A stretch of DNA of 34,750 bases from an uncultured Solimonas sp. Its GTDB lineage: Bacteria > Pseudomonadota > Gammaproteobacteria > Nevskiales > Nevskiaceae. The stretch is taken from contig CAMLDZ010000024.1 of assembly GCA_946478985.1 (NCBI GenBank), positions 1-34,750 of the forward strand. Reading direction: 5' to 3'. The translations under genes were made by a program, and so were the position numbers. Below, in pieces: positions 8,167-15,408 of the stretch. The notes under the pieces were generated by a model. It had not been told where the DNA came from. It did not search any database and saw only the letters and a list, made by a program, of their open reading frames with translations. The first letter of the stretch is position 1, and every line of letters begins with the position of its first letter.

Positions 8167-8965
8167 GCGACCACTCGGCGGCCGCACCGCGCGACGGCTG
8201 CCCGCGCGCGATGGCGGGCTCGGCAGCGGCGTACAGGGCATCGCGCGCCCGGCCATCGAACGCCGACGGCGCGCCGTCGAAAACGATGCGGCCGGCGCGC
8301 AGGCCGACGATGCGATCGGCCACCGCCACCGCCAGCTCCGGCTGGTGCAGCGTGCACAGCACCGCGGCGCCGCGCTCGCGCGAGGCGCGGCGCAGCAGAT
8401 CGAGGATCTCGCGGCTGATGCGCGGATCGAGGCTGGCGACCGGTTCGTCGGCGAGGATCAGCTGCGGCTGCGCCATCAGCGCGCGGGCGATGCCGACTCG
8501 CTGCTGCTGGCCGCCGGACAGCTCGCTGGCGCGGCGGTACAGATGGCTTTCGTCGAGCCCGGCTTCCGCCAGCAGGCTGCAGGCGCGGCGACGCTGCGCG
8601 TCCGTGAACAGGCCTAGCAGCGCGCGGATCGAGCCCAGCTGCGGCAGCGCGCCGCAGAGCACGTTGTCGAGCACTGTCAGTCGCGGCACCAGCGCGTAGT
8701 GCTGGTGGATGCTGCCGAGCTGCGCGCGCACCCGGCGCAGCCGCGCCGGCGTCAGCGTCTGGCCGTCGAAGCGCAGCGTGCCGCTGTCGGCCTGCGCCAG
8801 GCCGTTGAGCAGCTTCAGCAGCGTCGACTTGCCGGCGCCGGACGGGCCAAGCACCACGCAGAACTGCCCGCGCGGTATGGCCAGCGAGATCGCCGACAGC
8901 GCCGCGGTGCCGTCGGCGTAGCGCTTGCCGATGGCGTCGAACTCGACCAGCGGCGCGTCCCTCAT
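8159..8965 (-). CDS. phnC: Phosphonate-type ABC transporter ATP-binding protein
   Basis: A 268-residue ABC ATPase with all nucleotide-binding motifs: Walker A GPSGAGKST (residues 40-48), signature LSGGQQQR (149-156), Walker B LILADEP (169-175), and a switch His in CTLHQPE. The sequence around the signature and the length fit PhnC. It supplies energy to the PhnDCE importer at the cytoplasmic face. Its ATG overlaps the phnD stop (ATGA, 8962-8965) and its end overlaps phnE, so the three genes are tightly coupled. Confidence 0.92.
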   Translation of the reverse strand: MRDAPLVEFDAIGKRYADGTAALSAISLAIPRGQFCVVLGPSGAGKSTLLKLLNGLAQADSGTLRFDGQTLTPARLRRVRAQLGSIHQHYALVPRLTVLDNVLCGALPQLGSIRALLGLFTDAQRRRACSLLAEAGLDESHLYRRASELSGGQQQRVGIARALMAQPQLILADEPVASLDPRISREILDLLRRASRERGAAVLCTLHQPELAVAVADRIVGLRAGRIVFDGAPSAFDGRARDALYAAAEPAIARGQPSRGAAAEWSHA

Positions 8966-9894
8966 CGCTGACCCGCCTTGCGCAGGATCGCCGCCAGCTC
9001 GTCGTCGCTGATGCGCTGCAGCGTGCGCGCCGGCCGGTCGAAGGCGCTTTCGGCGAACGCCGTGTCGTAGCGGTCGACCGGGCTGCTGCCGTAGCCGCGC
9101 AGCTGCGCCGGCGCAATATGGCCGGCGCTATGCACACGGCCGAAGGCGCGGCGCAGTTGCGCCTTGGTCGCCGCCGGCAATGCGGTGCTCATCGCCAGCG
9201 GCGGATTCGGGATGGCCTCGCTGCGCGCCAGCACGCGGTAGTCCTGGGCACGGATGGCGCCGCTGTCGACGGCGCGCAGGTAGGAGTTGAAGCTCAGGCA
9301 GGCGGCGTCGACCAGGCCGCCGCTGAGCGCCGCCAGACTGGCGGCGTGGCTGCCAGTGAGGCGCAGCTCGGCCAGATCGCGGGCCGGATCGACGCCGGCT
9401 TCCAGCAGCATCGCGACCTGGTACGAGAAGCTGGACGTGGAGTTGATGTCGCCGAACGACAGCCGCTTTCCGGCCAGATCACGCAGCGTGCGCGCCGGCG
9501 CGGCGGCCGGCACAAAGATGCCGGCGTAATAGACCGATTCGCCGCTCTGCACCGACACGCCGAGCAGTTCGGCGGCAGCGGCTGCGCGCGCCTGCACGTA
9601 GGACACCGGGCCGAACCAGGCGATGTCGATCAGGCGGCCTTTCATGGCCTCGACCACCGCCGAATAGCTGCTGCCGACGCGCAGCGAGAAATGCAGGCCG
9701 GTATCGGCGGTGATCGCCTTGAACAGCGGCTGGAAGTCGGCCAGCGTGCCGCTGGCGGTGCCGCCGTCGGCGGGGATCAGCATCACCCGCAGCGGCTGCG
9801 CGGCACTGCCGTCGGGCGCCGCGGCGGCGACAGGACCGCAGCAGACCAGCAGCGCGCAGACAGCCGCCGCGAGGCGGAGCAGTGTCGTGAACAT
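8962..9894 (-). CDS. phnD: Phosphonate-type periplasmic substrate-binding protein
   Basis: A 310-residue protein with a Sec signal peptide (MFTTLLRLAAAVCALLVCCG..., cleavage probably after VAAAA). The mature part has PhnD-family hallmarks: a start of PLRVMLIPADGG, the SSYSAVVEAMKGRLIDIAWFGP block (Y and the D-x-x-x-x-G region line the ligand pocket in PhnD/PtxB), SYVQA, and FGDINSTSSFSY. It delivers the ligand to PhnE/PhnC. The ATG at 9894 was chosen because it starts the signal peptide; the frame extends further upstream without a plausible start. It is first gene of the operon phnD-phnC-phnE-phospholipase C and is divergent from the LysR gene. Confidence 0.88.
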   Translation of the reverse strand: MFTTLLRLAAAVCALLVCCGPVAAAAPDGSAAQPLRVMLIPADGGTASGTLADFQPLFKAITADTGLHFSLRVGSSYSAVVEAMKGRLIDIAWFGPVSYVQARAAAAAELLGVSVQSGESVYYAGIFVPAAAPARTLRDLAGKRLSFGDINSTSSFSYQVAMLLEAGVDPARDLAELRLTGSHAASLAALSGGLVDAACLSFNSYLRAVDSGAIRAQDYRVLARSEAIPNPPLAMSTALPAATKAQLRRAFGRVHSAGHIAPAQLRGYGSSPVDRYDTAFAESAFDRPARTLQRISDDELAAILRKAGQR

Positions 9895-10089
9895 GGCAGC
9901 AGGGACGATGGAGACGCTGCGCAGCCTAGGTGGAACGGATTGCAGGCCGGTGAAGGAAAAATCGGCGAAACCGCGGCAGCCATCGCTTTTTTCAATGCAT
10001 GCCGGCGGCGGCGCAGTGGCTGTCACGCCGCCGACAAGAAAACGGCGTTAACTCGCGCACCTTTCATAGACAGCATCGATAGGTCCGCC
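9895..10089. promoter_or_regulatory. Divergent phnD / lysR control region
   Basis: This 195-nt gap between the two divergent genes must hold both promoters. It has AT-richer patches (9955-9997 and 10030-10085) in an otherwise GC-rich stretch, a TTAACT hexamer at 10048-10053 that recurs twice upstream of the TonB receptor gene, and an ATGCAT at 9995-10000. LysR-type regulators usually bind such divergent regions; the exact site is not resolved by eye. Confidence 0.5.
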
Positions 10090-11013
10090 ATGCGCCTGAT
10101 GACCGGCCTCCGCGCCTTCCACTACACCGCGCGCTGCGGCAGCACGACGGCTGCCGCCCAGGAGATGGGTGTCAGCCAGCCGACGGTGTCCTCGCAGATC
10201 AGCGCGCTGGAGCAGCAGTTCGGCGTGCAGCTGTTCGTGCAGCTCGGTCGCCGCCTGGTCGCCACCGAGTTCAGCGACAGCCTGCTGGTGATCACCAATC
10301 GCCTGTTTGCTCTGGAAGAAGAAGCGCATGCCATGCTGCTCGAAGCGCGCGGCCTGCTGCGCGGGCAGCTGCGCATCGGCGCGGTGGGCCCCTATAACGT
10401 CATGCCCTTGCTGGCGGCGTTCCAGAAACGTCATCCGCGCATCTACGTGACGCTGTCGGTCGGCGATTCCTCGCAGATCGTCGAACGCATCCTCAACTAC
10501 CACGCTGATCTGGGCGTGCTGGTGCACGACGTGCAGGACGAGCGCGTCGAGAGCATCCCCTACCGCCGTCAGCCGCTGCTGGTGTTCGCCCACCACGCGC
10601 ACCCGCTGGCGCAGCGGCCGGCGCTGTCGCTGGCGGATCTCGATGGCTGCGACATGGTGGTCCGCGAATCCGGCTCGACCACGCAGGCGGTGTTCAATGC
10701 CGCGCTCGCCAAGGCCGGCGTGCGCGTCAACGTGGTGATGGAGATCGGCAGCCGCGAGTCGCTGCGCGAGGCGGTGGCCAGCGGCATCGGCCTGGGCGTG
10801 GTCTCGGAAGTCGCCTATGTCGACGACCCCCGGCTGCGGACGCTGCGGCTGCTTGATCTCGACGCCGCCACCCATTCGCATGTGATCTGCCTGCGCGAGC
10901 GGATGAAGTCGCGGCTGGTGATGTCGTTCCTGGAGCTGGTGCACCAGCTGCGCGGCGAGCTGGCCACGGCACGCAGGGCCGCGCCCGCCGGCGCGCCGGC
11001 GGGCGATCTATAG
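10090..11013 (+). CDS. LysR-family regulator, aminoethylphosphonate-catabolism-associated type
   Basis: A 307-residue LysR-type regulator. The N-terminal winged helix-turn-helix is LRAFHYTARCGSTTAAAQEM ... GVSQPTVSSQISALEQQFGVQLF, followed by a linker helix and the effector domain starting LRGQLRIGAVGPYNVMPLLAAF. The phrases GVSQPTVSSQISALE, RRLFALEEEA-like spacing and GAVGPYNVMPLL resemble the LysR subfamily found beside 2-aminoethylphosphonate uptake and catabolism genes (TIGR03339 type). This fits its position divergent from phnDCE. It may also act on the TonB receptor gene 209 nt downstream. Start chosen at 10090 with AGG 6 nt upstream; ATG 10099 is an alternative. The C-terminus ends in an Ala/Gly/Pro tail encoded by a perfect palindrome. 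The family is certain; the subfamily is by recognition of sequence pattern. Confidence 0.85.
   Translation: MRLMTGLRAFHYTARCGSTTAAAQEMGVSQPTVSSQISALEQQFGVQLFVQLGRRLVATEFSDSLLVITNRLFALEEEAHAMLLEARGLLRGQLRIGAVGPYNVMPLLAAFQKRHPRIYVTLSVGDSSQIVERILNYHADLGVLVHDVQDERVESIPYRRQPLLVFAHHAHPLAQRPALSLADLDGCDMVVRESGSTTQAVFNAALAKAGVRVNVVMEIGSRESLREAVASGIGLGVVSEVAYVDDPRLRTLRLLDLDAATHSHVICLRERMKSRLVMSFLELVHQLRGELATARRAAPAGAPAGDL
10983..11004. repeat. Perfect 22-bp GC palindrome in the lysR 3' end
   Basis: Bases 10983-11004 equal their own reverse complement (centre GGCGCGCC). They encode the PAGAPAG tail of the LysR protein just before its stop. A cruciform or an RNA stem of up to about 9 bp could form. No T run follows within 20 nt, although an AT-rich tract starts at 11014. 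Confidence 0.8.
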
Positions 11014-11027
11014 ATGAATTCGACCCA

Positions 11028-11063
11028 ATGCTTAACTGCATGAATATGCGTGAATTTTTAACT
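11028..11063. promoter_or_regulatory. AT-rich control region with two TTAACT boxes upstream of the TonB receptor
   Basis: TTAACT occurs at 11032-11037 inside the inverted repeat ATGC-TTAACT-GCAT (11028-11041), and again at 11058-11063, 26 bp later. A third copy lies at 10048 in the phnD/lysR gap. The patch is strikingly AT-rich for this sequence and is the likely promoter or regulator-binding zone of the receptor gene. A -10/-35 pair is not clear. Confidence 0.4.
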
Positions 11064-11120
11064 CTCCATACATTTTTCTGAAAGACGCGCTGCGCAGACT
11101 TTGAAGGGTCAGGTGCATCC

Positions 11121-11152
11121 GGCGCGCCGTCCCGCCTCGCGGGACGCGCGCC
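11121..11152 (+). promoter_or_regulatory. Long bulged hairpin in the TonB receptor 5' leader
   Basis: Bases 11121-11135 pair with 11139-11152 (GCGGGACGCGCGCC) as a 14-bp stem with one bulged C and a CTC loop. It sits about 70 nt before the receptor's ATG, between the AT-rich promoter zone and the AAGGAG ribosome-binding site (11209-11214). It could be an mRNA-stabilising or attenuating element; there is no terminator T run. Confidence 0.45.
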
Positions 11153-11222
11153 TGCCATGTGCGCCGCCATCGCGCGTCCCGACCGGATGCCGATGCCCTT
11201 ACCGCCCGAAGGAGTCGTTTCC

Positions 11223-13535
11223 ATGTCTGCCGCCCTCATCCGCGTTCCGCTGCGGCGAACGCTGTTTTGCCTCGCCGTGGCCGCCACGTTCAGTCAGGCC
11301 GCACAGGCCCAGGTCGCCGAGGCCGCGGCGCCCGATCCGGATCTCGCCGCGATCGCGCCGGTCGACGGCGCCGAGTCCGCGGCGAGCGAGGCGGGCGACG
11401 GCTCGGCCGCCGAACTGGCGCAATCGACGGCAGCCGCCGAAACAGCGCCCGCGCCAACCGCGCTCGCACAATCCGGCACACCGTCGGTCGAGGAGATCAC
11501 CGTCATCGGTCACGAGCAGCGCAGCACGGCGATCGCCCAGGATCTGACGCAGTACGGCAACCAGGTGCAGGTGATCAGCGCCGAGGAAGTCCAGGCCGGC
11601 GGCTACACCAACATGGCCGAGCTGGCGCAGGGCCTGATCGCCGGCGCCTATGTCGGCTACTCGCCGGACGAGGGCGAATTCACCATCCGCCTCGACGGCG
11701 GCGGCGACCGCGACACCCTGGTCACGCTCGACGACGTGCCGCTGTACGACCGCGGCCCGGGTGTCGAGGACATCTGGGGCTCGACGCTGATCGATCCGCA
11801 CATGATCGAATCAGTCGAGGTATTCCGCGGCGGCCAGAGCCTGTACTTCGGCAGCAACGCCGGCGTCGGCCTGGTCAGCATCCGCACCAAGCGTCCGGAC
11901 GGCACGCGCAAGGGCGAAATGGGCTTCTCCTACGGCAGCTTCAACACGCGCGAGGTCTGGGGCAATTATTCGTTCCCGCTCGACAACGCCGGCCGCCACA
12001 GCGTGATGTTCTACGGCGGCCGCCTGGCCACCGACGGCCCGGATATCTTCACGCGCGAGTCGCAGACCGACAACCATCTGGCGGCCGGCGGCATCACCGA
12101 CTACTCCAACTCGCGCGACGACATCGGCGCCAAGTACCTGTGGAAGATCGACACCAGCAGCCAGCTGCTGGCCAACCTGCAGTTCGTGCAGATCGATTTC
12201 CAGGACACCTTCCCGAACACGACGATCTACGGCCCGACGCGCTCGAAGATGCCGCTGTTCAACCTCAGCTACAACAAGACCTGGTCGGACAAGGTCCGCA
12301 CCGATGTCACCGCCTCCTACCGCAAGCCGGAACTGCTCAACACCAAGTTCCTGCCGGAGGTCTGCCGCAACAAGGACGGCTGCGTCAGCGCCACCAATCC
12401 GAACCAGATGATCGAGTGGGGCCACTGGACCGGCCGGCTCGAGCCGCAGGTACAGCGCGGTATCGGCAGCAACTCGATTCCGGCCGGCTTCGAGGAGCTG
12501 ATCGTCACCGCGCTGAACCACATTACGTTCACGCCTTCCGTCGGCATCACGCTGGGCCTGCAGTCCACCAACTACCGCGATGCCTCCGATCCGCGTGTGC
12601 GCATCGATGGCAACGTGGTATCGAGCAACGCGCTGATCGCCGACCTGCACCTGACGCCGAGCTTCAGCCCCGGCACCAATGTGTCGATCGCCGGCCGCGT
12701 CGAGAACGAAAAGTCGTTCGGCACCGAAACCATCGGCAAGTACGGCCTGCGCCAGCAGTTGCCCGGCAATACCTATCTGCGCATCAACGGCGGCAACTCG
12801 TTCAGCCTGCCGCGCACCAACGAGCTGTACTCGAACACCGACACGATGGTCGGCAATCCGGACCTCAAGCCGGAAAAGACCAAGACGCTGAACTACGGCG
12901 GCGGCGCCAACCTGGCATTCGGCGGCGCCCGGCTGCAGGCCGAGCTCGGCGGCTTCGCCACCGACATCCGCGACCGCATCCAGGCCACCACCGGGCTGAC
13001 GCCGAACACGCGTTTCAACAACGACGCTGTCACCGAGATCCGCGGCGTGGTCGCCGATCTGGAGCTGCGTCTGGGCAGCAACTGGCTGCTCGCCGCCGCC
13101 TACACGCAGCAGAAAGCCGAGGTGAAGGGCACCGACCGGCAGATCGACGCCACGCCCGAATGGTTCGCCACCGGCCAGCTGCGCTACACCAGCAGCGACA
13201 GCCGCTGGCAGTTCAACCTGCTGCCGCGCCTGCAGGGCCGCACCATCACCAGCGCGCCGATCGCCAGCCTGCCGGCCTACAACTGGGGCGACTGGTTCGT
13301 GCTCAACGCCACCGGCCAGTACTGGGCCGGCGACAAGCGCGAGCACCGCCTGCAGCTGCGCCTGGAGAACATCCTCGACGAGGAGTACAGCAATCGCGGC
13401 CTGTGGGGCAACCTGCAGTACGGCTCGGCCGGCGTGCGCGGCGACGTCACGCCCGCCGACCCCGAGTACTACTACCCGTACGCCTTCCAGGCCAAGCCGC
13501 GCAGCCTGTTCTTCACCTACGCGTACAGCTTCTGA
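11223..13535 (+). CDS. TonB-dependent outer-membrane receptor
   Basis: A 770-residue TonB-dependent transporter. Residues 1-30 form a Sec signal peptide (RRTLFCLAVAATFSQAAQAQ). An Ala-rich linker of about 65 residues follows, then a TonB-box-like VEEITVIG, then the plug (VQVISAEEVQAGG ... IESVEVFRGGQSLYFGSNAGVGLVSIRTK). The rest is a 22-strand barrel ending in YAYSF with terminal Phe, as outer-membrane proteins require. It imports a ligand across the outer membrane using TonB/ExbBD energy. I start at ATG 11223 because AAGGAG lies 8 nt upstream and the signal peptide begins there. Its stop overlaps the HAD gene's ATG by one base (TGATG). The ligand is not evident; the neighbouring phosphohydrolases and LysR suggest a phosphorylated or phosphonate compound, which is inference. 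Confidence 0.93.
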   Translation: MSAALIRVPLRRTLFCLAVAATFSQAAQAQVAEAAAPDPDLAAIAPVDGAESAASEAGDGSAAELAQSTAAAETAPAPTALAQSGTPSVEEITVIGHEQRSTAIAQDLTQYGNQVQVISAEEVQAGGYTNMAELAQGLIAGAYVGYSPDEGEFTIRLDGGGDRDTLVTLDDVPLYDRGPGVEDIWGSTLIDPHMIESVEVFRGGQSLYFGSNAGVGLVSIRTKRPDGTRKGEMGFSYGSFNTREVWGNYSFPLDNAGRHSVMFYGGRLATDGPDIFTRESQTDNHLAAGGITDYSNSRDDIGAKYLWKIDTSSQLLANLQFVQIDFQDTFPNTTIYGPTRSKMPLFNLSYNKTWSDKVRTDVTASYRKPELLNTKFLPEVCRNKDGCVSATNPNQMIEWGHWTGRLEPQVQRGIGSNSIPAGFEELIVTALNHITFTPSVGITLGLQSTNYRDASDPRVRIDGNVVSSNALIADLHLTPSFSPGTNVSIAGRVENEKSFGTETIGKYGLRQQLPGNTYLRINGGNSFSLPRTNELYSNTDTMVGNPDLKPEKTKTLNYGGGANLAFGGARLQAELGGFATDIRDRIQATTGLTPNTRFNNDAVTEIRGVVADLELRLGSNWLLAAAYTQQKAEVKGTDRQIDATPEWFATGQLRYTSSDSRWQFNLLPRLQGRTITSAPIASLPAYNWGDWFVLNATGQYWAGDKREHRLQLRLENILDEEYSNRGLWGNLQYGSAGVRGDVTPADPEYYYPYAFQAKPRSLFFTYAYSF

Positions 13536-14239
13536 TGCCTTCTGCTCTCGGTGGACCTTACAGCTGTGTCGTGTTCGACCTGGACGGCACCCTGCTCGAT
13601 ACGCGCGAGGCGATGCTGTCGGCGATCAACAGCGTGCTCGCCGAGCACGCCCTGGCGCCGGCCAGCGCCGCCCAGCTCGGCGAGGCGCTGCACTTCGGCC
13701 TCGGTGCGATGCTCGACCGTGCCGCCGCGCTCGCCGGTGCACCGGCACTGCCGGCCGGCGCGCCGGCACGCGTTCGCGAGTACTACCTGCAATCGGCGGC
13801 GCAGACGGTACGTCTGTTCGCCGGCGCCCGCGCGCTACTGGAACAGTTGCAGGAGGCCGGCATCTGGCTGGCCGCCTGCAGCAACCAGGATCAGGCGCAC
13901 GCGGCGCGGCTGCTGCGTGCCTTCGATCTCGACGGCCTGTTCCGCGAGGTCGTCGGCGGCGACAGCCTGGCGCAGCGCAAGCCGGATCCCTTGCCGCTGC
14001 GCTGGCTGATGCAGCGTGCCGGCGCGGCGCCGGCCGCGACGCTGATGGTCGGCGACAGCGCCGTCGACCTGTCCTGTGCACAGCGCGCCGGCGTCGGCAT
14101 CGCCCTGATGGCGCACGGCTACGGGCTGTCCGACATCGACGGGCGCGAGGCCGCGCCGGCGTGCTTCGCCGACTTTGCGGCGCTGGGAGCGGCGCTGTTG
14201 GCGCCGGCGCGCCCGCGTCATTCGACTTTGGAGATCTAG
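13535..14239 (+). CDS. HAD-family phosphatase (phosphoglycolate phosphatase-like)
   Basis: A 234-residue haloacid dehalogenase-type hydrolase of the Gph/PGMB subgroup. Motif I is D15-x-D17-G-T (FDLDGTLLDT), motif II is CSNQ (residues 115-118), motif III is K149 in QRKPDP, and motif IV is GDSAVD with D174/D178. There is a helical cap domain between motifs I and II. D15 is the expected phosphoryl-accepting nucleophile. No signal peptide, so it acts in the cytoplasm on a small phosphate ester, perhaps phosphoglycolate or the imported ligand of the upstream receptor. TGATG coupling to the receptor gene and the next gene starting 2 nt after its stop indicate one transcript. It is not PhnX-like (no FDWAGT motif), so a phosphonatase is unlikely. 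Confidence 0.88.
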   Translation: MPSALGGPYSCVVFDLDGTLLDTREAMLSAINSVLAEHALAPASAAQLGEALHFGLGAMLDRAAALAGAPALPAGAPARVREYYLQSAAQTVRLFAGARALLEQLQEAGIWLAACSNQDQAHAARLLRAFDLDGLFREVVGGDSLAQRKPDPLPLRWLMQRAGAAPAATLMVGDSAVDLSCAQRAGVGIALMAHGYGLSDIDGREAAPACFADFAALGAALLAPARPRHSTLEI

Positions 14240-14241
14240 CG

Positions 14242-15366
14242 ATGCGCCTTCTTGCTCGCCTGCTCATCGGCATGGCCTGCGGCAGCGGCCTGGCATCCGC
14301 CGCCGAACCGCTGCACTGGTATCGCGGCAACACGCACGTGCACGGTGTCGTCGAAGGCTATGCGCCGGACGTGATCAGCGACTGGTACGCAAGCCACGGC
14401 TTCGACTTCGTCGTTTCCACCGAGCACGAGCGCGTGCTGTCGCTGCAGGAGTTCCAGCATCTGCCGAAGGGCTTTCTGCTGATCCCCGGCCAGGAGATCA
14501 CCGAGATCGTTCGCGACCGCTCGCATCCGGACGGTGTGCGTCATCTGCACGTCAACGCGCTCGGCACGCGCGAGGTGATCCAGCCGGCGCGCAAGCCGGC
14601 ACCGCCCGGCGTGACGGCGACGACGCCCGCCGAGTTCCGCGCGCTGCTGGAGAAGACCGCGCCGGAGCTGGTGCCGGTGACGGCGTACCAGCGCCATCTG
14701 GCGGCGGTGCGCGCGCAGGGCGGCGTACCGCAGGTCAATCATCCCAACCTCAACTGGTCGGTGCGCACCGAAGACCTGCTGCCGCTCGAAGGTCCGTATC
14801 TGCTGGAGATCGCCAACAGCTTCCCGTTCGCCAACAACGCCGGCGGCAGCACGGCGGGCGGCCAGGCCGCGCCGTCCACCACGGCGCTGTGGGATCGCCT
14901 GCTCAGCGCCGGCCGCGTGGTCTGGGGCGTGGCCAGCGACGATGCACACGACTACACGAATTTCGACAAGCGCCATGCGCTGACGCCGGGACACGGCTGG
15001 ATCGTCGTTCGCGCCGCCGCACTTGAACGCGATGCGATCCTCGCCGCGCTGCGCAACGGCGCGTTCTACGCATCCACCGGCATCGGCATCGACGACATCC
15101 GCAATGACGGCAAGCAGCTGCAGATCGATATCGCACCGACGGCCGGGCTCGATCCGCCGCTGCCGGTGGCGCCGGACTCACGCTTCCTCACACGCTTCAT
15201 CGGCCGCGACGGCCGCGAGCTGGCGCGCGCCTACGGACGCACGCCGGCCTATCGCTTCGGCGGCGACGAGACGTATGTCCGCGCAGAGGTCAGCGACTCC
15301 GACGGTCGCCGGGCCTGGCTGCAGCCGGTGTTTCTCGACGAGCGCCTGAAAACGCAGAAGCCGTAA
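14242..15366 (+). CDS. Exported PHP-domain metallohydrolase (CehA/McbA-like)
   Basis: A 374-residue protein with a signal peptide (MRLLARLLIGMACGSGLASA, cleavage near residue 20-21) and a PHP-fold metal centre. The likely ligands are H32-x-H34 (NTHVHG), H62 (STEHER), E85 (PGQEIT), H101/H103, H167 (VNHPN), and D233/D234/H236 (SDDAHD). PHP proteins are di- or trinuclear metal phosphoesterases; CehA/McbA relatives include exported hydrolases of esters and carbamates. Its location after a TonB receptor and a HAD phosphatase suggests hydrolysis of an imported phospho-compound in the periplasm, which is inference. The ATG at 14242 follows the HAD stop by 2 nt and begins the signal peptide. It converges with the second receptor gene across a strong hairpin. 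Confidence 0.85.
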   Translation: MRLLARLLIGMACGSGLASAAEPLHWYRGNTHVHGVVEGYAPDVISDWYASHGFDFVVSTEHERVLSLQEFQHLPKGFLLIPGQEITEIVRDRSHPDGVRHLHVNALGTREVIQPARKPAPPGVTATTPAEFRALLEKTAPELVPVTAYQRHLAAVRAQGGVPQVNHPNLNWSVRTEDLLPLEGPYLLEIANSFPFANNAGGSTAGGQAAPSTTALWDRLLSAGRVVWGVASDDAHDYTNFDKRHALTPGHGWIVVRAAALERDAILAALRNGAFYASTGIGIDDIRNDGKQLQIDIAPTAGLDPPLPVAPDSRFLTRFIGRDGRELARAYGRTPAYRFGGDETYVRAEVSDSDGRRAWLQPVFLDERLKTQKP

Positions 15367-15368
15367 GT

Positions 15369-15400
15369 CCCAGCCCGCGCGCCAGGCGACGCGGGCTGGG
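15369..15400. terminator. Convergent hairpin between the two receptor operons
   Basis: CCCAGCCCGCG (15369-15379) pairs perfectly with CGCGGGCTGGG (15390-15400), an 11-bp stem with a 10-nt loop, in the 42-nt gap between two convergent operons. It has no T run on either strand. It is well placed to act as a two-way transcription stop or mRNA 3'-end protector. Confidence 0.6.
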
Positions 15401-15408
15401 AACGGCGC

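Noticed and set aside
10020..10037. Pho-box-like sequence CTGTCAC-N4-CCGACAA in the phnD/lysR gap
   Set aside because: The first half fits the CTGTCAY repeat but the second matches only about four of seven positions, so PhoB control is not supported by this site alone.
13535..14239. HAD gene as phosphonoacetaldehyde hydrolase (PhnX), which would supply C-P cleavage
   Set aside because: Motif I is FDLDGT as in phosphoglycolate phosphatases, not the FDWAGT form of PhnX, and no Schiff-base Lys context typical of PhnX is visible.
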